Positions 16,648-23,726 of a DNA stretch of 64,000 nt are shown one piece after another. Position numbers and translations under genes: made by a program. Each line of letters begins with the position of its first letter. Positions within the stretch are counted from its first letter, which is position 1. The stretch comes from Lachnospiraceae bacterium. Lineage in GTDB: Bacteria > Bacillota > Clostridia > Lachnospirales > Lachnospiraceae. A model generated the notes under the pieces. That model searched no databases and was not told the origin of the DNA. It saw only the letters and a list, made by a program, of their open reading frames with translations. The DNA lies in the NCBI GenBank assembly GCA_030524705.1, contig JAUNGD010000004.1, forward strand, positions 1 to 64,000, read 5' to 3'.

Positions 16648-17788
16648 AAAAAGGATAGAAGATCTGGTGCAGGAAAACCGTCCTGTGACGATTGTCGATA
16701 TGAGAAGACGGGAGGATTACGAAAAAGAATCCTATCCCGGAGCTATTCATATCGACGGAGATGAAACTGAGGAAATACGGCAGAAGATCAATAAAGAGCG
16801 GCCGGTTTATTTTATCTGCTATACGGGCCAGAAAAGCGACGCAGCGGCGGAGGAGCTTTTGGAAGAAGGATATGAGGCTTACAGTATTGCGGAGGGATAC
16901 CGCGCTTACATCCGGTATAAGCTCCAAAAGCTGATGGCATCAGAAAACGACGCCCGGGAACGGACAAAGCAGATCGAGCGCAGTATCATCAAAAAATTCC
17001 GAAAAGAGCTCTGGTGTCGTTTTACCAGGGCGGTTCGGGAGTACGAGCTGGTGCAGGAGGGGGATAAGATCGCCGTATGTATTTCCGGCGGCAAGGATTC
17101 CATGCTGATGGCAAAGCTGTTTCAGGAGCTGTACCGGCATGGACAGAAGAACTTTGAGCTGGTGTTTCTCGTAATGAATCCTGGCTACAATCCGGTGAAT
17201 TATCAGGTGGTTCTCGATAATGCGAGGCTGCTGGAGGTACCTGTCACGGTGTTCCAGTCAGAAATTTTTGATATTGTAGCCTCGGAGGAGAATTCCCCGT
17301 GTTACCTCTGTGCCAGAATGAGGCGGGGCTATCTGTACAGCAAGGCTCAGGAGCTGGGCTGCAACAAGATCGCCCTGGGTCATCACTATGATGATGTGAT
17401 CGAGACGATTTTGATGGGAATGCTGTACGGCGGCCAGGTGCAGACCATGATGCCGAAGCTTCACAGCACGAATTTTCCCGGGATGGAGCTGATCCGGCCC
17501 CTGTATCTGATCCGGGAAAAGGATATCCGATGCTGGGCTGACTACAATGACCTGCATTTTATCCAATGTGCCTGCCACTTTACGGAGCACTGTGCTTCCT
17601 GCGGGGGAACGGAAAAGGGCTCCAAGCGGGCGGAGGTCAAGGAGCTGATTCGTCAGCTGGCGCAGAAGGATCCGATCATAGAGAGCAATATATTCCGAAG
17701 CGTGGAAAATGTAAATCTGAATACGGTGATTGCATATAAAAAGGACGGTGCCAGGCACCATTTTCTTGAGGAATATGAGGAAAAATAA
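16640..17788 (+). CDS. Rhodanese fused to a TtcA-like PP-loop thiolase
   Basis: 382 aa with two domains. Residues 1-95 are a rhodanese domain with active loop CYTGQKS. Residues 105-380 are a TtcA/TilS-type ATP-dependent sulfur-insertion domain: PP-loop ISGGKDSMLM, CYLCARMRRGYLY (CxxC), GHHYDDVIET and the Cys-rich segment CACHFTEHCASCGG. TtcA makes 2-thiocytidine in tRNA with an Fe-S cluster; the fused rhodanese may supply persulfide directly. Start chosen as GTG 16640 (GGAGG upstream); a longer frame exists inside tcdA. Confidence 0.88.
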   Translation: MFRKRIEDLVQENRPVTIVDMRRREDYEKESYPGAIHIDGDETEEIRQKINKERPVYFICYTGQKSDAAAEELLEEGYEAYSIAEGYRAYIRYKLQKLMASENDARERTKQIERSIIKKFRKELWCRFTRAVREYELVQEGDKIAVCISGGKDSMLMAKLFQELYRHGQKNFELVFLVMNPGYNPVNYQVVLDNARLLEVPVTVFQSEIFDIVASEENSPCYLCARMRRGYLYSKAQELGCNKIALGHHYDDVIETILMGMLYGGQVQTMMPKLHSTNFPGMELIRPLYLIREKDIRCWADYNDLHFIQCACHFTEHCASCGGTEKGSKRAEVKELIRQLAQKDPIIESNIFRSVENVNLNTVIAYKKDGARHHFLEEYEEK

Positions 17789-17845
17789 TAGGTTGAGACG
17801 GTTGAAGACGGAGTTTGAGCAAAGCGAGTATGGGAGGTATGAAGA

Positions 17846-18013
17846 ATGCAGAAAGGTGAGCAGACGAAGCGAGAGGGCAGCAGAATATCGGAGAAGGATC
17901 TGAAGAAGATCGTGGAATATATCGAGGAAATACAGTTCGGATCGGTCTCTGTCGTGATCCAGAACGGCAAGATCATACAGATCGAAAAGAACGAAAAGAT
18001 ACGGTTGAGTTAA
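17846..18013 (+). CDS. YezD-like DUF2292 small protein
   Basis: 55-aa protein with GGGAGG eight bases before ATG 17846. Its core, from ISEKDLKKIVEYIEEIQFGS through VVIQNGKIIQIEKNEKIRL, matches the DUF2292 (YezD) pattern: a helix followed by two strands. These proteins are commonly found next to sulfur-assimilation genes in Bacillota, but their role is unknown. It ends the larE operon just before the promoter of the homocysteine-type operon, so it may be a regulator or adaptor for sulfur flow; that is inference. Confidence 0.75.
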   Translation: MQKGEQTKREGSRISEKDLKKIVEYIEEIQFGSVSVVIQNGKIIQIEKNEKIRLS

Positions 18014-18032
18014 ATAAAATCCTGAAAACCTA

Positions 18033-18061
18033 TTGACAAAATAGAAAAAATAGGATATGCT
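18033..18061 (+). promoter_or_regulatory. Promoter of the sulfur-carrier operon
   Basis: TTGACA (18033-18038), 17-bp spacer, TATGCT (18056-18061). Predicted start near 18068. Confidence 0.7.
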
Positions 18062-18081
18062 CGTTTAGAATAAAACATATA

Positions 18082-18105
18082 ATTCATACCAAAATAGTAT
18101 AGAAT
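18082..18105 (+). promoter_or_regulatory. Operator-like inverted repeat just after the transcription start
   Basis: ATTCATAC (18082-18089) and GTATAGAAT (18097-18105) are inverted repeats with one extra base. The shape ATAC-N7-GTAT placed just after the start is what an Rrf2-type sulfur regulator such as CymR might bind; no such gene is in the window. Confidence 0.4.
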
Positions 18106-18127
18106 AAAATGAACTGACCAGAAAACT

Positions 18128-18165
18128 GGAGGTTTTAGCAAAATACGCTAAAGCCTTCTTTTTTT
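18128..18165 (+). terminator. Leader terminator (attenuator) before the MetY-like gene
   Basis: A 12-bp stem (18128-18139 with 18147-18158, two G-U pairs, 7-nt loop) is followed by seven T and lies only 28 bp before the start codon and about 60 nt after the predicted transcription start. A small hairpin CCAG-AAAA-CTGG (18118-18129) overlaps its foot. Confidence 0.8.
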
Positions 18166-18192
18166 GGTTAATTTCTAAAAAGAGGAAAAATT

Positions 18193-19425
18193 ATGCAATT
18201 CAACACGAAATTACTGCATGGAAAATCGGTCAGAAGATACGCGGAGGGCGCGACGGTGCCTCCGATTAGTCAGGTCAGCGCCTTTTCTTATGAAACGGCG
18301 GAGGAGCTGGAAAAGGTATTCGAAAACAAAGCGCCGGGCTTTGCCTATACAAGGATCGGCAATCCTTCTGTGGATGCATTTGAAAGGAGAGTAGCGGAGC
18401 TGGAGGGCGGCCTGGGAGCCGTGGCCTGCGCGTCGGGCATGTCGGCGGTGACGTTGTCGCTTCTGAACATCCTGCAGGCCGGCGACGAGGTGATCGCAGG
18501 AAGCGGGCTGTTCGGCGGTACGATCGACCTTTTCAGTGATCTGAAGGCCTTTGGGGTCACCGTCCGGTACGTGAAGCACATCACGGTGAAGGAGATCGGG
18601 CCTTTGGTCACAGAGAAGACGAAGGCCGTGTTCGGAGAGGTAATCGGCAATCCGGGGCTGGACGTCATTGACATCCGGGCGGTTTCCGATTTTGTACATA
18701 GCAAGGGCATTCCGTTTATCGTGGATTCTACGACGGCGACGCCTTATCTGGTGCAACCCTTCACCCTGGGGGCGGATATTGTCGTGCACTCTTCCTCCAA
18801 GTATATCAATGGAGGCGGAAACTCCATCAGCGGAATCATCGTAGACGGCGGAAGGTTCCGCTTTGCGCCGGATCGCTATCCGGGCTTTGAAAAGTACAAA
18901 AAGTACGGGAAGCTTGCATATCTGGCGAAGCTCAGAAACGGGATCTGGCGAAATATGGGAGGCTGCCTGGCACCCTTCAACGCCTTTCTGAACGTGATCG
19001 GCATGGAGACGATGGGCCTTCGGATGGAGCGGATCTGCGAAAATGCAAAGCAGCTGGCTCTGGCGGTCAATAAATTCGAGGGCGTGTCGGCGGATTACCC
19101 GGCGCTCTATGGAAATCCCTACGCAGAGCTGGTGGAAAAGCAGTTCGGCGGCAGGGGCGGCGGCATCGTAACGATCCGGGCCGGCTCAAAGGAGCGGGCG
19201 TATAAGCTTATGAATGCGCTGAAATACGCGCTGAACGCCACAAATATCGGAGACGTCCGCACCCTTGTGATCCATCCGGCCTCCACGATCTACGTACACA
19301 GTACGCAGCAGGAGAGGGAGGATGCAGGCGTGGCCGACGATATGATCCGTGTCAGCGTCGGAATCGAGGATACACAGGATCTGATCGAGGATTTTACCCA
19401 GGCAATCTTCAGCCTGTACGATTAA
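18193..19425 (+). CDS. metY: Cys/Met-metabolism PLP enzyme (O-acetylhomoserine sulfhydrylase-like)
   Basis: 410-aa cytoplasmic PLP enzyme of the cystathionine-gamma-lyase/MetY family. Visible: YTRIGNPSVDAFERRVAELEGG, ACASGMSAV (phosphate loop), and the PLP-lysine segment VVHSSSKYINGGGNSISG. It would replace the acetyl group of O-acetylhomoserine (or -serine) with sulfur. Directly downstream lie a sulfite reductase, a sulfur-carrier protein, its activating enzyme and a JAMM protease, the set found around MetY in Wolinella, where thiocarboxylated carrier, not free sulfide, is the donor. RBS AAGAGG before ATG 18193. Confidence 0.9.
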   Translation: MQFNTKLLHGKSVRRYAEGATVPPISQVSAFSYETAEELEKVFENKAPGFAYTRIGNPSVDAFERRVAELEGGLGAVACASGMSAVTLSLLNILQAGDEVIAGSGLFGGTIDLFSDLKAFGVTVRYVKHITVKEIGPLVTEKTKAVFGEVIGNPGLDVIDIRAVSDFVHSKGIPFIVDSTTATPYLVQPFTLGADIVVHSSSKYINGGGNSISGIIVDGGRFRFAPDRYPGFEKYKKYGKLAYLAKLRNGIWRNMGGCLAPFNAFLNVIGMETMGLRMERICENAKQLALAVNKFEGVSADYPALYGNPYAELVEKQFGGRGGGIVTIRAGSKERAYKLMNALKYALNATNIGDVRTLVIHPASTIYVHSTQQEREDAGVADDMIRVSVGIEDTQDLIEDFTQAIFSLYD

Positions 19426-19437
19426 GGAGGAGAAAAA

Positions 19438-20301
19438 ATGGCAGTGGATTATGCAGCATTGAAAAAAGGCGGCTTCATGAGACAGAAGCAGAAAAATAAT
19501 TTTTCCCTGAGACTTCGGGTGGTGGGAGGTAATCTGACGGCGAAGCAGCTTGCTAAGATTGCGGAGGTTTCGGAAAAGTACGGCGACGGATACGTTCACC
19601 TCACTTCGAGACAGAGCGTGGAAATACCGTTTATCAAGCTGGAACAGATCGACGAGGTAAAGAATGCGCTGGCCCAGGGAGAGGTGGCTCCCGGCGTCTG
19701 CGGCCCGAGAGTCCGCACCGTCACCGCCTGTCAGGGTGCCGCCGTATGTCCCAGCGGATGTATTGATACGTATGCTCTGGCAAAGGAACTGGATGAGCGG
19801 TATTATGCCCGGGAGCTGCCGCACAAATTTAAGTTTGGAATTACAGGATGCCAGAATAATTGTCTGAAGGCAGAGGAAAATGACCTTGGCATAAAGGGCG
19901 GTATCCAGGTGAAATGGGTGGAGGACGCCTGCATCCAGTGTGGCGTCTGCGTGAAAGCCTGCAGAACGGAGGCCATCACCCTGGAGGACGGAAAGATCAG
20001 CATTGATTACAGCAAATGCAATTTCTGCGGAAGATGTACAAAGGCCTGTCCGGCGGATGCTTACGAGGAAACGCACGGATACATCGTTTCCTTCGGCGGA
20101 CTGTTTGGAAACAGCATCGCCCAGGGCGAATCCGTGATCCCGTTCATCGAGGATCATGAAAAGCTTTTGAAGATCTGCGACGTGGCGATTCAGTTTTTTG
20201 AGAAACACGCCAAGGCCGGAGAGCGCTTCAAATTCACGCTGGACCGTGTAGGACATGACGTGTTTGAAAAAGAAATCAGGGAGGCATATGAGAATGGCTG
20301 A
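19438..20301 (+). CDS. Siroheme sulfite reductase with ferredoxin domain
   Basis: 287 aa. N-terminal ferrodoxin-like half-domain, then the siroheme/4Fe-4S ligands TACQGAAVCPSG (C-x5-C) and ITGCQNNCLKAEENDLG (C-x3-C), with an inserted 2x4Fe-4S ferredoxin module CIQCGVCVKACRTEAI and CNFCGRCTKACPADAY. This compact form resembles clostridial assimilatory or AsrC-like sulfite reductases. It should supply sulfide for loading the carrier protein. The linker between metY and this gene is 12 bp with AAGGAGG; its end overlaps the TusA start. Confidence 0.92.
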   Translation: MAVDYAALKKGGFMRQKQKNNFSLRLRVVGGNLTAKQLAKIAEVSEKYGDGYVHLTSRQSVEIPFIKLEQIDEVKNALAQGEVAPGVCGPRVRTVTACQGAAVCPSGCIDTYALAKELDERYYARELPHKFKFGITGCQNNCLKAEENDLGIKGGIQVKWVEDACIQCGVCVKACRTEAITLEDGKISIDYSKCNFCGRCTKACPADAYEETHGYIVSFGGLFGNSIAQGESVIPFIEDHEKLLKICDVAIQFFEKHAKAGERFKFTLDRVGHDVFEKEIREAYENG

Positions 20302-20539
20302 TATTGTGTACGATGATTACGTGGATATCACAGACGTTGTGTGCCCGGTCACCTTTGTCAAGGCGAAGGTGGCTCTGGAGGAGCTGGAGGACGGGCAGAT
20401 CCTGGCGATCCGCATGAACGACGGGGAGTCGGTGCAGAATGTTCCCCGGAGTATAAAGGAAGAGGGACACCGGGTAAAGAAGCTTCAGGACAATGGGGAC
20501 GGAACGTACACGCTGTTCGTCCAGAAAGAAGGGGATTGA
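20294..20539 (+). CDS. TusA-family sulfurtransferase
   Basis: 81-aa single-domain sulfur carrier of the TusA/YedF/SirA fold. The persulfide Cys lies in DVVCPVTFVKAKVALEEL; the usual second Pro of CPxP is Thr, a variant shared by a clostridial subgroup as I recall it. ATG 20294 is 9 bases after AGGGAGG (an alternative ATG at 20288 is too close) and lies inside the end of the sulfite reductase gene. Likely passes sulfur from reductase or persulfide to the ThiS-like carrier. Confidence 0.87.
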   Translation: MADIVYDDYVDITDVVCPVTFVKAKVALEELEDGQILAIRMNDGESVQNVPRSIKEEGHRVKKLQDNGDGTYTLFVQKEGD

Positions 20540-20540
20540 T

Positions 20541-20858
20541 TTGGCAGAACGAGTAGGCAGGGATGAATTTGAGGGCAGGGTGCTTTCGAACGGAAAGCTG
20601 TCCCTGATCGAGTTTTACCACGACGGCTGTGTCGCCTGCAAAATGCTCTCTCCGGTGCTGGCTGAAATAGAGGAAAAATACGGGGAACAGCTTTACGTGG
20701 GAAAGGTCAATACTGTTTATGAGGAGGAGCTGACGGAGGAATATAAGGTGAAGGCTTCCCCCACCCTGATCTTTTTTAAAGACGGCAGACCGCTGCTGAA
20801 GCTGATCGGGACGCAGAAGAAAAACGAGCTGGAAAAGATTATTGAAGAAAATTTATAA
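20541..20858 (+). CDS. Thioredoxin-like protein with CVAC active site
   Basis: 105 aa with TTG start (AAGGGG upstream), overlapping nothing and separated by one base from tusA. The thioredoxin fold is clear: FYHDGCVACKMLSPVL active site and the cis-Pro loop KASPTLIFF. The dipeptide between the cysteines is VA rather than GP, so its redox potential probably differs from the housekeeping thioredoxin at 6.9 kb. Within this operon it may reduce persulfide or disulfide intermediates. Confidence 0.88.
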   Translation: MAERVGRDEFEGRVLSNGKLSLIEFYHDGCVACKMLSPVLAEIEEKYGEQLYVGKVNTVYEEELTEEYKVKASPTLIFFKDGRPLLKLIGTQKKNELEKIIEENL

Positions 20859-20880
20859 TTGATAGAGGAGAAAAGCAGAT

Positions 20881-21087
20881 ATGAATATTACGGTGGCTGG
20901 CGAGAAAAAAGAGGTAAAGGACGGACTTACCGTTGCGGAGCTGATCGTGCAGGAGGACGTGGAGACGCCGGAGTACGTTACAGTTTCTGTAAATGAGGAG
21001 TTTGTGGAAAAAGAAGATTTTTCTGCCCTCACGCTGAAGGACGGAGACGTCGTTGAATTCGTATACTTCATGGGAGGTGGACGGTAG
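20881..21087 (+). CDS. ThiS-like sulfur carrier protein with masked GG terminus
   Basis: 68-aa ubiquitin-fold carrier (ThiS/MoaD family). The C-terminus is FMGGGR: the diglycine needed for thiocarboxylation is covered by one extra Arg. In Wolinella HcyS and mycobacterial CysO systems a JAMM protease is involved in processing the carrier; a JAMM gene is two genes downstream here. ATG 20881 follows GAGGAGAAAAGCAG. The stop codon overlaps the GTG of the ThiF-type gene by one base, so carrier and activating enzyme are coupled. Confidence 0.9.
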   Translation: MNITVAGEKKEVKDGLTVAELIVQEDVETPEYVTVSVNEEFVEKEDFSALTLKDGDVVEFVYFMGGGR

Positions 21088-21899
21088 TGGCATTTACGAA
21101 CGAGCAGCTTGAGCGCTACTCCCGGCACATCATACTGAAGGAGGTGGGAGCTAAGGGACAGAAGAAATTGATGAATGCCAGGGTACTAATCATCGGGGCG
21201 GGCGGCCTTGGAGCGCCTGCGGCAATGTATCTGGCGGCGGCAGGAGTCGGCACCATCGGTATCGCAGATGCGGACGAGGTGGATCTGTCCAACCTGCAGC
21301 GCCAGATCATCCACAGTACGGAGGATGTGGGCAAGGCAAAGGTCCAGTCTGCCAAAGAGACCATGAATAAAATGAACCCGGACGTAACCGTTCGGACGTA
21401 CCGTACCTTTGTGAGTGCAGAGAATATTATGGAGCTGATTCAGGATTATGATTTTATTATTGACGGCACCGACAATTTTCCTGCAAAATTTTTGATTAAT
21501 GACGCCTGTGTGCTGGCAAAAAAACCTTTTTCCCATGCGGGGATTATTCGCTTCCGGGGGCAGCTTATGACCTACGTTCCCGGAGCGGGCCCCTGCTATC
21601 GCTGTGTTTTCAAGGATCCGCCGCCAAAGGACGCGGTGCCTACCTGCAAGCAGGCCGGAGTCATCGGGGCAATGGGAGGCGTGATCGGAAGCCTTCAGGC
21701 TATGGAAGCAGTGAAATATATTCTGGGAGTAGGGGATCTGCTCACGGGCTATCTGCTGACCTTTGATGCGATAAAGATGGAGTTCCGCAAAATAAAGCTT
21801 CCGTCCCGGGTGGCCGACTGTGCGGTCTGCGGGGAGCATCCCGACATCACGAAGCCCATTGATTATGAGCAGACTGTTTGCGAAGGAGTGGGAATATGA
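21087..21899 (+). CDS. ThiF/MoeB-type carrier-adenylating enzyme
   Basis: 270-aa E1-like enzyme that would adenylate the C-terminal glycine of the ThiS-like carrier and allow its conversion to a thiocarboxylate. Loop IGAGGLGAPAAMYLAAAG, R-finger region SNLQRQIIHSTEDVG, zinc Cys pairs CYRC and CAVC, and the DGTDNF motif are present. GTG start at 21087 with GGGAGG upstream, overlapping the previous stop; its TGA overlaps the ATG of the JAMM gene by 4 bases. Equivalent to HcyF in the Wolinella pathway. Confidence 0.92.
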   Translation: MAFTNEQLERYSRHIILKEVGAKGQKKLMNARVLIIGAGGLGAPAAMYLAAAGVGTIGIADADEVDLSNLQRQIIHSTEDVGKAKVQSAKETMNKMNPDVTVRTYRTFVSAENIMELIQDYDFIIDGTDNFPAKFLINDACVLAKKPFSHAGIIRFRGQLMTYVPGAGPCYRCVFKDPPPKDAVPTCKQAGVIGAMGGVIGSLQAMEAVKYILGVGDLLTGYLLTFDAIKMEFRKIKLPSRVADCAVCGEHPDITKPIDYEQTVCEGVGI

Positions 21900-22306
21900 T
21901 TACGATTTCTGCCGGTGATTTTGAAAAAATCGTACAGCACGCAAGGTCTGAGTTGCCGGAGGAGGCCTGCGGCCTAATCGCCGGAGTCCGGGAGGGAGAG
22001 AACCGAATCATAAAAAAGGTCTACTTTTTGACAAACCTTGACCATTCCAACGAGCATTTTTCCCTCGATCAGAAGGAACAGCTAAACGCCGTCAAGGATA
22101 TGAGGGCGAAGGGGCTTGTACCCCTGGGCAACTGGCATTCCCACCCGGAGACCCCGGCGCGGATGTCCCAGGAGGATAAGCGCCTGGCCTACGATAAACA
22201 GGCAAGCTATATGATTCTTTCTCTTATGGATAAGGAAAATCCGGTGCTGCATTCCTTTCGCCGAAGCGGGGACGAATTCAGCCCGGAAGAGGTAGTAATA
22301 AAATAA
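21896..22306 (+). CDS. JAMM (M67) metalloprotease for the sulfur carrier
   Basis: 136-aa zinc protease of the Mec+/HcyD type. The JAMM signature is complete: Glu in LPEEACGLIAG and HSHP-ETPARM-SQED, that is HxH-x7-SxxD. In the Mec+ and HcyD systems such enzymes cut the carrier protein near its C-terminus. Here it could remove the Arg from GGGR, free the amino acid from the carrier, or both. Translationally coupled to the adenylating enzyme (ATGA overlap). Last gene of the operon. Confidence 0.92.
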   Translation: MITISAGDFEKIVQHARSELPEEACGLIAGVREGENRIIKKVYFLTNLDHSNEHFSLDQKEQLNAVKDMRAKGLVPLGNWHSHPETPARMSQEDKRLAYDKQASYMILSLMDKENPVLHSFRRSGDEFSPEEVVIK

Positions 22307-22325
22307 GAAGGTTTTACGTTTTTTC

Positions 22326-22368
22326 GGGCGCTGCGGTATCAAATCACTCTTCGCAGCGCCCTGTCTTT
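22326..22368 (+). terminator. Terminator of the sulfur-carrier operon
   Basis: Arms 22326-22335 and 22352-22361 form a perfect 10-bp stem followed by a T-rich tract. Lies between convergent genes. Confidence 0.7.
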
Positions 22369-23477
22369 TATCTGTCTTTTGCCAGCTCCTGAATTTTCTC
22401 CAGGCAGGAATCGAAAAACATCCTGTAGCTTTCGCAGTAATAATTTTCATATGTATTGCTGTCCGGGTTGTAATCCCGGTTGCGCTGGCAGCCGCCCTTG
22501 CATATCCAATGGTATTTGCAGTCTCTGCACCTGGCGGACAGCAGGTAAGAACGTTCGACAAATCCGATTTCACTTCGTTTCTGATTAATCTGAGAAAAAT
22601 TGTTCTCGTTGAAATTCCCCAGAAGATATTCATCCAGCATGTAAAAATCACAGGGATAAACGTTGCCGTTGGCCTCCACCACATTTTGAATGCTGCAGAC
22701 GCCGCACTGGTCACAGGAAGCGGGGTAGTATCCGGCGGCAATGCTGATATAGTTTTCAAACTGGCGGTTATAGGGGGCGCGGCCCTTTTGGACATCCCGG
22801 TACCAGAGCGAAAACAGGTCAATTAAAAACCGGCCGTAAAGCCGGGGCGGCAGGGCGTGGGGCGTCTGCCCGTGAGCTTCTCCCAGAGGATCAAGGCAGG
22901 GGATATATTGCTGATAGCGCCAGCCCTGTTTTTGGTAGAAGGAATACACCTCATCGACCTGACTGGCGATCATCGGAGTAACGACTGTCAAAATATTGTA
23001 TTCTACGTGAAACTGATCCATGAGCCGGGCAGCCCGGACTGCCATATGAAAGGTACTGCCGCCGGAGGCGGTATGCCGCAGTCCGTCGTGGATTTCCTGC
23101 GTTCCGTCTACGGACAATCCCACCAGAAATTTGTTTTCAGATAAGAAGCGGCACCAGTCTTCATTGAGCAGGGTTCCGTTGGTCTGGATAGCGTTGTAAA
23201 CGGCAATTCCCTTTTTGTTGTAGTGCTGTTGATAATAAAGCGCTTTTTGAAAAAAAGGAATGCCGATCAGGGTGGGTTCTCCGCCCTGAAACATATAATG
23301 AGCTGCGCCCTGCGCATTTAAAATGGTCTTTCGGATGACATTTTTCAGGGTGGCCTCGGACATAAAGCCGTAGGATGCCTGACTGCGTTTGGAAGTCTCG
23401 TCACAATAAAAACAGTAATCACAGCTCATATTGCACATGCCGGAGGCAGGTTTAATCAAAACGGAAACGGGGGGCAT
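22368..23477 (-). CDS. Anaerobic sulfatase-maturating radical SAM enzyme (anSME)
   Basis: 369-aa radical SAM/SPASM enzyme that oxidises a Cys or Ser of a sulfatase to formylglycine. Radical SAM motif CNMSCDYCFYC (residues 17-27 of the chosen start), GGEPT, then auxiliary-cluster cysteines CDQCGVC and CRDCKYHWICKGGC near the end, the arrangement known in anSMEs. Start ATG 23477 with AAAGGAGAATTTATC; an upstream in-frame ATG is weaker. A type I sulfatase with the matching Cys motif is encoded on the divergent side at 26.9-28.2 kb. Confidence 0.92.
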   Translation of the reverse strand: MPPVSVLIKPASGMCNMSCDYCFYCDETSKRSQASYGFMSEATLKNVIRKTILNAQGAAHYMFQGGEPTLIGIPFFQKALYYQQHYNKKGIAVYNAIQTNGTLLNEDWCRFLSENKFLVGLSVDGTQEIHDGLRHTASGGSTFHMAVRAARLMDQFHVEYNILTVVTPMIASQVDEVYSFYQKQGWRYQQYIPCLDPLGEAHGQTPHALPPRLYGRFLIDLFSLWYRDVQKGRAPYNRQFENYISIAAGYYPASCDQCGVCSIQNVVEANGNVYPCDFYMLDEYLLGNFNENNFSQINQKRSEIGFVERSYLLSARCRDCKYHWICKGGCQRNRDYNPDSNTYENYYCESYRMFFDSCLEKIQELAKDR

Positions 23478-23571
23478 GATAAATTCTCCTTTTATATTCA
23501 AAATTTATATCATTGTAGCAGAAAAAGTGTTGAAACGCTATATAAAATAACGAAAAACCATATAAAGCAGA

Positions 23572-23637
23572 ACAACTTTTGGGTGAAATGCTTAAAACCA
23601 GACAACTTTCTGATAAAACTGCTCAAACTTATTGTTT
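23572..23637 (+). promoter_or_regulatory. Direct repeats upstream of the TTT operon promoter
   Basis: ACAACTTT occurs at 23572-23579 and again at 23602-23609, exactly 30 bp apart (about three helical turns), each followed by A-rich sequence and GCT(T/C)AAA. They end just before the -35 and could bind the GntR-type regulator of this locus. Confidence 0.5.
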
Positions 23638-23660
23638 TGAAAAAACCCGTATGCTATATT
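23632..23660 (+). promoter_or_regulatory. Promoter of the TTT/sulfatase operon
   Basis: TTGTTT (23632-23637), 17-bp spacer, TATATT (23655-23660), 67 bp before the first gene. Confidence 0.6.
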
Positions 23661-23726
23661 GAAATCACCAGGTATCAGAAGAAACGCTGATATCAAAACA
23701 TGCAACCTTAAGAAGGGAGAAGGAAA

